DNA from: an uncultured Calothrix sp.
GTDB lineage: Bacteria; Cyanobacteriota; Cyanobacteriia; Cyanobacteriales; Nostocaceae
Length of the DNA stretch: 5,697 nucleotides
Assembly (NCBI GenBank): GCA_937884685.1
Contig: CAKZYM010001194.1
Coordinates: forward strand, 1 to 5,697
Direction of reading: 5' to 3'
Under the pieces are notes generated by a model that worked only from the letters and a program-made list of their open reading frames with translations, was not told where the DNA came from and did no database searches. Made by a program: the position numbers and the translations under genes. This document shows, in pieces, positions 1 through 5,686 of this stretch. Position 1 is the first letter of the stretch. Each line of letters starts with the position of its first letter.

Positions 1-92
1 GGTTCAATCACCGCAACAATACCCGCATCACGCATTTTTTCGTAATCGTCGGTTGTCCGGGAACTCATGTGAATATGTGGATCTATATACAT
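1..92 (-). CDS. eboB: EboB, TatD-like metal-dependent hydrolase (N-terminal 30 codons only)
   Basis: This is the 5' end of a minus-strand gene that leaves the window at position 1. It starts at ATG 92-90 and reads MYIDPHIHMSSRTTDDYEKM, then continues RDAGIVAVIE. The D-x-H-x-H signature (Asp4, His6, His8) is the first metal-binding motif of TatD-like amidohydrolases. The following 'TTDDYE.M..AGI.A.IEP' pattern is what I recall for EboB, the second gene of the ebo cluster. Its position directly after eboA on the same strand supports that. EboB has no firmly assigned reaction; the cluster as a whole is linked to export of the scytonemin monomer and of other metabolites in several bacteria. No clear Shine-Dalgarno is seen: the bases before the ATG are a 7-bp repeat. 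A generic TatD-family hydrolase is the alternative, but the eboA neighbour makes EboB more likely. Confidence 0.8.
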   Translation of the reverse strand, partial: MYIDPHIHMSSRTTDDYEKMRDAGIVAVIE

Positions 93-112
93 TTTAGATT
101 TTGGATTTTGGA
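92..112. repeat. three 7-bp tandem units just upstream of eboB
   Basis: The plus strand reads ttttaga, ttttgga, ttttgga in perfect 7-bp phase. The first unit shares one base with the eboB start codon, so this short block occupies the place where a ribosome binding site would be expected. It resembles the STRR elements of heterocystous cyanobacteria. Confidence 0.6.
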
Positions 113-120
113 TTAAATAA

Positions 121-187
121 TTAAGAGTTAAGAGTTAAGAGTTAGGAGTTAGGAGTTAGGAATTAGGAGTTAGGAGTTAGGAGTTAA
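121..187. repeat. STRR: nine 7-bp tandem units in the eboA-eboB spacer
   Basis: Nine consecutive heptamers run from 121 to 183: three ttaagag, two ttaggag, one ttaggaa and three ttaggag, followed by a partial unit ttaa. The switch from one variant to the other within an unbroken 7-bp phase is typical of short tandemly repeated repetitive sequences in Nostoc, Anabaena and Calothrix genomes. The block lies between eboA and eboB, which otherwise look like neighbours in one operon, so it should be transcribed. Copy number in such blocks commonly varies by slippage. No spacers or inverted structure are present, so this is not a CRISPR. Confidence 0.9.
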
Positions 188-197
188 TATTTTTTCT

Positions 198-224
198 CCC
201 CCTCTTCCCCCTCTTCCCCCTCAC
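198..224. repeat. three 9-bp pyrimidine-rich tandem units 3' of eboA
   Basis: The plus strand reads ccccctctt, ccccctctt, ccccctcac, a 9-bp period in a C/T-only tract. On the coding strand this is a GGGGGA-rich purine run beginning about 24 bases after the eboA stop codon. Similar C5-TCTT tracts recur in cyanobacterial intergenic DNA. I see no terminator structure in it. Function is unknown. Confidence 0.7.
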
Positions 225-247
225 ACCTTTTCTTACTAATTCCGATT

Positions 248-1174
248 TCACTTAACGTTGTTCCAGGTCAATCTTCCTGCTTGAATATCATTTTGTAATT
301 CTGGATATCGAGCGAGAATATCTTTAGCTTCAGGTAAGGAACAATCAGCACAAGCTAAAGCTGCTGCGCTTCTTTCGAGTAATTTTTGTTGTCCTTTACC
401 GTTGGAGTCGGTTTTAATGTGAGATTCTGTTAAAACGCGCTCTAAATCAGCTAATATTTCATAATTGGCAAATTTTCCGACGCATCTCCATAGTTCGGGT
501 GATACGTTACGTCCTGCGGCCCATCTTTCGTGAGCGTAATCGACTAACATTCTTGCTAGTTCTGGATTTGCTCGTTTGTCTAATCCTTGAATTAAATGCA
601 AAGGACTACCGACAAATAAAGCTTTCAAAACCATTTGATTCCAAGCCAAATTATCTAAAAACTTTGCTGGATAAGGATTTTCTAAAGCAACAGCGTTGAA
701 AACTGCGGTCATATTACTGCGAATACCTTCAGCAGCACGATTGTCCATTTTCTCAGCCACGGGAAGCAGCGGTAATGCTTGGTATAGCGCTACTAATTCT
801 CTAACGTCACCAGCCGCAAATACTTGGTCTAATGTCTGTAAATATTTATCTACATCATCGCTAGGTAAACTTAATACTAGTAATGTCCGTGCAGCTTGGT
901 CTATAGTCCAGTGAGCGGGAAACCAGTTTTCACAAATATTTGAGGCTGATTCTAATTCTTTTAGTGTTGGCTGTATTTCCTGCTTTTCTATATAACGAGG
1001 TACAGCACTAAAAGCGGTAAAAAATACAAAAGTTGTGCCATTTTTACTAATCTGCTGTCGCTTTTGGTCTAACCAATTAATAGTTTCAATATCAACTTGT
1101 CGCGATACCCATCGGTAAAGTAAGTCTTCAGCAGTGATATTTTGCGTTTCTATATAGTTTGCAGCTAGAGACAT
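248..1174 (-). CDS. eboA: EboA family protein (scytonemin-associated export cluster)
   Basis: The 308-residue protein has no signal peptide or membrane segment and appears mainly helical. I recognise EboA by a conserved central stretch: ALENPYP (163-169), WNQMVLKA (178-185), GLDKRANPELARML (197-210), DYAHERWAAGR (212-222) and SPELWRCVG (225-233). EboA is the first gene of the ebo cluster found in cyanobacteria, other bacteria and some eukaryotes; its biochemical role is unknown. In cyanobacteria the cluster, which includes a UbiA-like prenyltransferase (EboC), has been linked to passage of the scytonemin monomer into the periplasm. The ATG at 1174-1172 is the natural start; only a weak purine patch (AAAAGAT) lies before it. 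The stop is TGA at 250-248. eboB follows after 155 bp on the same strand and scyF lies 425 bp upstream. Length and reading frame look intact. Confidence 0.88.
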   Translation of the reverse strand: MSLAANYIETQNITAEDLLYRWVSRQVDIETINWLDQKRQQISKNGTTFVFFTAFSAVPRYIEKQEIQPTLKELESASNICENWFPAHWTIDQAARTLLVLSLPSDDVDKYLQTLDQVFAAGDVRELVALYQALPLLPVAEKMDNRAAEGIRSNMTAVFNAVALENPYPAKFLDNLAWNQMVLKALFVGSPLHLIQGLDKRANPELARMLVDYAHERWAAGRNVSPELWRCVGKFANYEILADLERVLTESHIKTDSNGKGQQKLLERSAAALACADCSLPEAKDILARYPELQNDIQAGRLTWNNVK

Positions 1175-1599
1175 TTTTTTATATCTTTTATCGTTTATAT
1201 ATAGCTATCTATTGCTAATTTCTACTTATTTCTTTGCCTGTAAATTCTTAGTTATTTATCTATCAAACTTACGATACACCCCTCAAAATTAATGCGGTGG
1301 AACACTAAGTAGTTATCCTCAATACTTCAAAAAACATTTCCGATTTACACTTACTTAAGCAACTTTAATTAGTTGATACAGTGTGTTGCTTTTAACGATA
1401 TTCTATCCTTGCCAAAGAACTATTATGTGAAGATTGCAAAAATATTTACTATTCAATTAAATTCAATTAAGAATAATATTTTTACATTTATTTGATAGAA
1501 TTTCGGAAAATACGGGAAATTTCAGCCTTTAATTCGCCTTGAAATTAGGCGTTCCCAGGCTGAGGCTGGGAACGAGAATTAATTAAATAAAATCAATTC
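1175..1599. other. 425-bp AT-rich spacer between scyF and eboA, no gene
   Basis: No convincing coding region occurs on either strand. It should hold the eboA promoter if eboA is not simply read through from scyF. The best sigma-70-like pair I can find on the minus strand is TTGAAG (1330-1325), 17 bp, TAGTGT (1307-1302), which is weak. Other structure: an inverted repeat aagcaac / gttgctt (1357-1363 and 1385-1391, 21-nt loop), a perfect 10-bp tandem duplication attcaattaa (1451-1470), and two neighbouring hairpins at 1535-1574. Confidence 0.6.
1535..1574. repeat. double palindrome 3' of scyF, likely dispersed cyanobacterial repeat
   Basis: Two hairpins share their junction. The first has 5-bp arms cgcct / aggcg (1535-1539 and 1547-1551). 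The second has perfect 9-bp arms cgttcccag (1550-1558) and ctgggaacg (1566-1574) around a 7-nt loop. It lies 26 bases past the scyF 3' end. No T-run follows on the minus strand, so a standard intrinsic terminator is not supported, though it could stabilise or end the scy transcript. The CGTTCCCAG...CTGGGAACG core resembles dispersed palindromic repeats I associate with cyanobacterial genomes, but copy number cannot be judged from this window. Confidence 0.6.
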
Positions 1600-2760
1600 T
1601 TAAGCAGATTGCTTCTTTTTCAACTTAGTTGCAGCAGCACCAAGCGCAAATACACCTAAACTTAATAAAGTTGCAGGTTCGGGTACCTTTGTTGCTACTT
1701 TCTGACCTTCAACATTCAATACCTGGACGCGACCTGTGAAAAAGTCACCGACAAAAACTTGGCCATCGTTGTAGCTTAAGCCACCACTCCAGTTAAACTT
1801 ACCAGGTTCCAAGTCAGCAGGGTTAGTAGAGAAAGGTAGTTCTCCAGGTGCGGGAGGTCAGGGATTTACCACAGGTTCGACAAATACAGTTAAGAAATAA
1901 CCGACTTTGACGAATACCTGAACGCGGCTGTTTTGCGAGTCAGCTACGATGATATTGTCGTTCTCGTCTACATCAATACCGATTGGCTCGTTAAACTGTC
2001 CGGGTTCGGTTCCTTCTGTACCAAATGCATAAAGGAAGTTTTGCTCGGAATCAAGTACCTGAATTCTGTTATTAAATTGGTCGTTGATGTAAATATTGCC
2101 GGTATTTTGAGATATAGCTAAACCAGCAGGACCATCAAACTGTCCTGGTTCGGTACCCAAGCTGCCATAGGTTTTAACTAATGAGCCATCTCTACCGTAA
2201 ACCTTTATTTCATCAGCACTGAAATCGGTTACGTGTAAATTCCCTTGTTGGTCAAAATCAATACCACCAGGACCAAAGAAGATATCCCCAGGACCTTGAC
2301 CGCTAAATGAACCGAAGGAGGTTACAAAATCGCCGGTACTAGGGTTATATACGTCGATTTCGCTATTAAAAACGTCAGCTACGTATAAGTTGCCAGAAAT
2401 GGGGTCGAACTTCAAATCTCCTGGTTCGTCTATACCCGCTCCTTTCCCTTGAACACCAGTTCCAATAGCGCGGAGATATTCACCGTCCGGGCTAAATACG
2501 TCAACTCTGTTACCAACATTAGGAAGAAAACCAGCTCCACCTGGTGATGGGTCATTACCGCGACCGTTACTTACATAAATGTTTCCGTCTGCATTGCTTT
2601 GAGCAACACCTTGAGGAACAAAAAGCTGTCCGGGTCCGAATCCAGGTTCGCCAATTGAGTTTTCGTATGTGAGATTTATTGCTTGAGCTTCAGCAGCGGC
2701 TGCCAAAACTACAAATCCCGCACTCGCAAGCGTTAATGATAACTTTGTTACAAACTTCAT
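1600..2760 (-). pseudogene. scyF: ScyF, NHL-repeat PEP-CTERM protein, interrupted by an in-frame TGA
   Basis: The reading frame runs from ATG 2760 to the stop at 1602-1600 (387 codons), but codon 301 is TGA. Residues 1-27 are a signal peptide (MKFVTKLSLTLASAGFVVLA, ending AEAQA). Five NHL-type blades follow, each with a P-x-G/D... GN-(I/L)-x-V-x-D/N ... (V/I)-x-V-(F/Y/L) pattern: about 43-100, 111-150, 158-199, 204-247 and 252-293. After the stop the same frame continues with 15 codons, a sixth blade (GKFNWSGGLSYNDGQVFVGD...GRVQVLN) and a PEP-CTERM sorting signal: VPEPAT at codons 359-364, a hydrophobic helix, then KLKKK. Six blades is the usual NHL propeller number, so the stop removes the last blade and the anchor. 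ScyF is a late gene of the scytonemin cluster; a Nostoc punctiforme deletion was reported to lower but not abolish scytonemin. Called by fold, PEP-CTERM tail and position after scyE. A sequencing error or stop readthrough could also explain the TGA. If the stop is real, the product is a 300-residue secreted protein from 2760 to 1858. Confidence 0.8.
1858..1860 (-). other. premature TGA codon within scyF
   Basis: The minus strand reads AAT CCC TGA CCT CCC. Positions 2760, 1860 and 1812 are all in the same codon phase, so this is a nonsense codon and not a frameshift. One base change from GGA (Gly), CGA or AGA (Arg), TCA (Ser) or TGG (Trp) would create it. Downstream homology (sixth blade, PEP-CTERM) resumes without any indel. 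Confidence 0.9.
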
Positions 2761-2769
2761 CGTTGAAAA

Positions 2770-2775
2770 TCCCTA
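2770..2775 (-). promoter_or_regulatory. Shine-Dalgarno-like site of scyF
   Basis: The minus strand reads TAGGGA, nine bases before the ATG at 2760. It is the clearest ribosome binding site in the window and supports that start, which also gives an ideal signal-peptide N-terminus. Confidence 0.5.
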
Positions 2776-2783
2776 CAGGGCTA

Positions 2784-2812
2784 GTTATACTCTTGATTAG
2801 GTATTGTGTCCG
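2784..2812 (-). promoter_or_regulatory. candidate sigma-70-type promoter of scyF
   Basis: On the minus strand CGGACA (2812-2807, four of six matches to TTGACA) is followed by exactly 17 bp and TATAAC (2789-2784, five of six matches to TATAAT). Transcription would begin near 2777, giving a leader of about 17 bases containing the Shine-Dalgarno-like site. This would let scyF be expressed apart from the rest of the scy genes. It rests on pattern matching only. Confidence 0.35.
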
Positions 2813-2826
2813 GGTCTTGACCTGGA
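2809..2826. promoter_or_regulatory. near-perfect 18-bp palindrome overlapping the candidate -35
   Basis: The plus strand reads tccgggtc tt gacctgga: 8-bp arms with one mismatch around a 2-bp centre. The small centre suits a dimeric protein-binding site better than an RNA hairpin. It overlaps the proposed -35 element of scyF, so it could be an operator. No regulator can be assigned from the sequence. Confidence 0.3.
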
Positions 2827-2840
2827 ACTGTTACAGTGAG

Positions 2841-2904
2841 TTGCTGTTTCTTTTAATTAATCAAACAGCAACTTGCTGTTTTTTTTACTTAGTTAAGCTA
2901 AGTA
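2841..2904 (-). terminator. competing hairpins in the scyE-scyF spacer (possible terminator or attenuator)
   Basis: In minus-strand order there is a hairpin TACTTAG / CTAAGTA (2904-2898 and 2892-2886, 5-nt loop). A second hairpin, AAACAGCA / TGCTGTTT (2881-2874 and 2870-2863, 3-nt loop), follows. A further copy of AAACAGCAA lies at 2849-2841 and can also pair with the middle TTGCTGTTT (2871-2863). The middle strand can thus pair with either flank but not both. Just past the middle arm the minus strand reads GATTAATTAAAAG, a poor U-tail, so termination of scyE transcripts here is possible but not clear-cut. On the plus strand the second hairpin is followed by eight T, a better intrinsic terminator, but no plus-strand gene ends there. 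Confidence 0.4.
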
Positions 2905-2914
2905 TTACGACCAG

Positions 2915-2942
2915 TGATAACTGATAACTGTTAACTGATAAC
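2915..2942. repeat. STRR: four 7-bp units overlapping the scyE stop codon
   Basis: The plus strand reads tgataac, tgataac, tgttaac, tgataac in unbroken 7-bp phase. The last two units cover the scyE TAA (2933-2931) and its final three codons (Val-Ile-Ser), so part of this repeat is translated. The third unit differs by one base, and on the minus strand that base change falls within the stop codon region. Confidence 0.85.
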
Positions 2943-4388
2943 TTCCACCTTGTCCAAGATTTCTTCTAGCTCTTGTTCCTGATGCTTGCGCTTCTTGCCA
3001 TATTTTGAGGCTGCACCAGCCGCTACAAATCCCACCAAACCAATTATGGAAGCGGGTTCGGGAACTTTTGTTGAACCAGAATTATTTGAACCACCGTCAA
3101 GGCTAATCTTGACTAATTGTCCCTGTTCTGCAAGACGAGCGCGGTTTGCAGTATATAAAGCACCATCCCGATAGGTTAAGCCAGAAGCTGCTTCTAAACC
3201 GTTACCGTTCCAAATGGTTTCGCGAGTTCCATCAGCAGCAACTTTGATAATCGAACTGCTAATATCTCCGATTACTTCACCACCTTGAAGAATGTTTTTC
3301 CACTCCGAGGTGTTCATGTGTTGCAATACGTACAAGTTACCTTCTTCGTCGTATGCTGTACCGGTTAACTGAGTAAAACCGTCACCACCGTTGGTAATTG
3401 TTTCTTCAATATTTAAATCACTGTCAACTGAATATAATCTTGCTCTACCTTCTGGATAAGGGAAGTAAGAATATTCAGCTACTGTGAAATCACCATCGGG
3501 ATTTTCAACAATTCCTGTAGGTACCGACTGGAATGTAATCGGAAAATCTTGACTGGTTTCTTCTCCTTCTACTCCGGGAGGTGGCCCCGGAGGACCGCTT
3601 GGTGCATCTTCGCTACCTTGACCTCCTGGTGCTGCTGGTAGTCCGGGGGAATCTGGAATTTCACCAGGGGGTTCAAAGCTAGGAAATTCTAATTCGCTTT
3701 GGTCAACAGGTAGGATTGGGAATGCTTCTACATCCTGAATACCACCAGTTTCAAGAGCGGTTTTCCAAATTACGTTTGCACCACCATCAACTACAAAAGC
3801 AGTATCATCCTTAATTGTCATCGCATAAGGATTGGTGATGATGTCAGTACCATCAGGATTATTCTCTACTTCGTACTGAGCGAAGTCAGCAACTTCTCTT
3901 CCTAAAGCACCGTTGTCTAGGTCTACTTCATATAACTTTCCTAATGTAGGAGTTTGTAAGATTGGTCCGCTAGTTGAAGGGTCACCAGCATAACCCATCA
4001 ATAGATATGCGTTTCCTTTGCTATCAAATTTAAAGTCCGCTGGACCTGCTGCTTGTTCTCCAAAAGGAGTCAAAGCTAAGGAAGCTAAATCTGGAATTAC
4101 TGTTGAAGTGCTACCGTCGGTACCTATTTTTAGTAGAGAACCTGTATTACCCGCACACAAAGGAATAAATTGCGAACTTGGTGAAGGAACGCATCGTCCA
4201 TCATTTCCATCTCCACCTCTACCACTGGTTGTCAGGTAAATGTTTCCCTCGGAATCAAAGTCGAAGTTACGAGGGTTATCTAGTCCGTCAGCTAATACTG
4301 AGAGGGAAGCTGCTTGTGCTGCTGTGCTTCCAAAGACTGAAGCAATACTTACAGTAAGAAGCGTTAGAGCAATTGACTTGAAGTTCAT
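2931..4388 (-). CDS. scyE: ScyE, secreted beta-propeller scytonemin protein with PEP-CTERM
   Basis: The protein has 485 residues from ATG 4388. Residues 1-26 form a signal peptide (MNFKSIALTLLTVSIASVFG, then STAAQA). The body is a ScyD/ScyE-family propeller: GLDNPRNFDFDSEGNIYLT, AAGPADFKFD...AYLLMGYAG, a DGGANVIW motif, QSVPTGIV, EGNLYVLQHMN and NGLEAASGLT. A proline/glycine-rich insert covers about residues 235-277. KVPEPAS (441-447), a hydrophobic helix and KKRK form a PEP-CTERM sorting signal, followed by an unusual 17-residue acidic tail. The only two cysteines (residues 66 and 78) are in one loop and could form a disulphide. It acts outside the cytoplasm; a Nostoc punctiforme scyE deletion was reported to lose scytonemin, though its reaction is unknown. 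An upstream ATG at 4415 and a TTG at 4448 are in frame and none has a good ribosome binding site; 4388 gives the most typical signal peptide. Assignment as scyE rather than scyD rests on gene order and the export signals. Confidence 0.85.
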   Translation of the reverse strand: MNFKSIALTLLTVSIASVFGSTAAQAASLSVLADGLDNPRNFDFDSEGNIYLTTSGRGGDGNDGRCVPSPSSQFIPLCAGNTGSLLKIGTDGSTSTVIPDLASLALTPFGEQAAGPADFKFDSKGNAYLLMGYAGDPSTSGPILQTPTLGKLYEVDLDNGALGREVADFAQYEVENNPDGTDIITNPYAMTIKDDTAFVVDGGANVIWKTALETGGIQDVEAFPILPVDQSELEFPSFEPPGEIPDSPGLPAAPGGQGSEDAPSGPPGPPPGVEGEETSQDFPITFQSVPTGIVENPDGDFTVAEYSYFPYPEGRARLYSVDSDLNIEETITNGGDGFTQLTGTAYDEEGNLYVLQHMNTSEWKNILQGGEVIGDISSSIIKVAADGTRETIWNGNGLEAASGLTYRDGALYTANRARLAEQGQLVKISLDGGSNNSGSTKVPEPASIIGLVGFVAAGAASKYGKKRKHQEQELEEILDKVEVIS

Positions 4389-4464
4389 AGTTTGTGAAAT
4401 TGATTGATAGTTCATAGGATGAATACGGTTCTTTTCAGAACGGCCCAATTACTGGGATAGAATA

Positions 4465-4533
4465 TCAAGCAGATTATTAGCTTGAAGCTTGTTTTCCGTT
4501 TACATAGCTGGCGTTATTAGCCATCAGTAACGC
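4465..4533. other. two small inverted repeats in the scyD-scyE spacer
   Basis: The 149-bp spacer holds tcaagc / gcttga (4465-4470 and 4480-4485, 9-nt loop) and gcgtta / taacgc (4511-4516 and 4528-4533, 11-nt loop). The second lies five bases after the scyD stop codon. Neither has a U-tail on the minus strand, so they are weak candidates for RNA processing or stability elements. I see no convincing promoter here, which is compatible with scyD and scyE being co-transcribed. Confidence 0.3.
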
Positions 4534-4537
4534 ACTG

Positions 4538-5686
4538 CTAAATGTAAGCAGGAGAAATATTTTGGTGAATATTTTTAAGATTTTCAATTCTGATAATCTG
4601 TCCGATTCCCGGACGACCGCCTCTATTGATGATATAAAAAGCACCATCATGTCCTATTGTCAGAGCAGAGGGCATCTCTAATCCATTACCCTCTAAAAGC
4701 ACTGTACGCTCTTTATTGGGGGCAATTTTTATCAAGGCTCCATCAGGTTTTCCTTTCCAGCCAGACTGATTCATATGTTGTAAAACATACAAATTACCTT
4801 CGGCATCAAAGGTCATATCTATTAACTGTGTGAATCCTGAAGCAAAAACTTGAACTTCTCCATCCCCACTGATTTTATAGATATTTGCGCCTCCTTCAGG
4901 GAAAGGAAAGCCGCTAAATTCGCAAACATAATAGGCACCATCCACACCTTTAACAACATCAGTTGGTACCGATTGAATCGGCACTTGTGGTGGTGCTTGA
5001 GGAATAGCACCAGGTGCTGGAACATGTCCCCGGTCGAAGTTTTGCGATTTAGCACCGGGAAATATTGGATTAGTTAATATCCGCTCGGGTATAGCAGCAA
5101 GTAACTCTAAGTTGCCGCCGTCAGTATTTATGCTGAAGAGACAGTTTGCACCAGCATCAACTACTACCAATTTATTACTGTCTACGTATAAAGACAAGGG
5201 ATTACTAGCAACTTCACTATTGCTTGATGCAATCTTATTTATATCTTCACAGTCGGTGATATCTGCTATACTTGACCAAGTATTATTACCTTGTTCAAAA
5301 GTAATTATTTTACCTAAGTCGGTATTGCCAAGTGATTTACGATAAATTGGATTGGCTGCATAACCTATCAAAACATAAGCTTTCCCCGTAGCATCAAAAT
5401 TGATATCGTGGGGACCAGCTGCACCAGAACCATCAGGGAATGCTACCGAAGGTAATCCTGTTAATACAGGTCGAACGGTACCATTTTCAATCTTGGAAAC
5501 GCGACCGCTCAGACCGTAATGTAAATTTCCTTGACCGCTAGGAGCAGGAATTGACGCTCCATCTCCCCCAATTCCCGCTTCTGTAAAATACAAACTACCA
5601 TCGGGAGCAAACGTTAGTCCTTTGGGATTATTTAGACCTTCGGCAATTATTGTAAAAGATATGTCTTTAAGTAGCTGTGCTGTCAT
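4538..5686 (-). CDS. scyD: ScyD, ScyD/ScyE-family beta-propeller without export signals
   Basis: The 382-residue protein is clearly a paralogue of the product of the next gene, ScyE. Matching blocks are GLNNPKGLTFAPDGSLYFTE (17-36), AAGPHDINFD...AYVLIGYA (89-110), DAGANCLF (177-184), QSVPTDVV (238-245), EGNLYVLQHMNQSGWK (296-311) and NGLEMPSALT (334-343). These are the repeated strand-turn motifs of a beta-propeller. It lacks a signal peptide and has no PEP-CTERM; it ends NISPAYI. The start is well fixed: ATG 5686-5684 is immediately preceded by an in-frame TAA (5689-5687). Only 11 bases of upstream sequence are visible and no Shine-Dalgarno is seen. scyE begins 149 bp downstream on the same strand, and scyC would be expected upstream, outside the window. 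In Nostoc punctiforme scyD was reported as dispensable for scytonemin and as a likely duplicate of scyE. No enzymatic residues can be assigned. The frame is open throughout, so I call it a gene and not a pseudogene. Confidence 0.83.
   Translation of the reverse strand: MTAQLLKDISFTIIAEGLNNPKGLTFAPDGSLYFTEAGIGGDGASIPAPSGQGNLHYGLSGRVSKIENGTVRPVLTGLPSVAFPDGSGAAGPHDINFDATGKAYVLIGYAANPIYRKSLGNTDLGKIITFEQGNNTWSSIADITDCEDINKIASSNSEVASNPLSLYVDSNKLVVVDAGANCLFSINTDGGNLELLAAIPERILTNPIFPGAKSQNFDRGHVPAPGAIPQAPPQVPIQSVPTDVVKGVDGAYYVCEFSGFPFPEGGANIYKISGDGEVQVFASGFTQLIDMTFDAEGNLYVLQHMNQSGWKGKPDGALIKIAPNKERTVLLEGNGLEMPSALTIGHDGAFYIINRGGRPGIGQIIRIENLKNIHQNISPAYI

Noticed and set aside
121..187. CRISPR-like array
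   Set aside because: The units are contiguous heptamers with no spacers, which fits STRR repeats.
499..914. Plus-strand open frames inside eboA
   Set aside because: They run antisense to a well-supported family gene, have no domain or signal I recognise and no ribosome binding site.
1600..1812. A separate small gene of 70 codons starting at TTG 1812
   Set aside because: It is in the same frame as scyF and consists of the sixth NHL blade plus PEP-CTERM with no signal peptide, so it is the 3' end of the interrupted scyF and not an independent gene.
1813..1860. Frameshift in scyF
   Set aside because: The codon phase is identical on both sides (2760, 1860 and 1812 are all multiples of three apart), so only the TGA interrupts the frame.
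2679..2924. Plus-strand 81-codon frame across the scyF 5' end
   Set aside because: It overlaps the scyF signal peptide region and the hairpins, with random-looking leucine-rich sequence and no start signal.
4018..4239. Plus-strand open frame inside scyE, and similar ones at 1933-2121, 2986-3174, 4850-5077 and 5112-5345
   Set aside because: They are antisense shadows of propeller genes with unconvincing protein composition.
4389..4448. Extended N-terminus of ScyE from TTG 4448
   Set aside because: It would put 20 polar residues before the signal peptide, and there is no ribosome binding site to support it; ATG 4415 remains possible.
4822..5055. Minus-strand 77-codon frame within scyD
   Set aside because: It lies wholly inside scyD in another frame and resembles no known protein.
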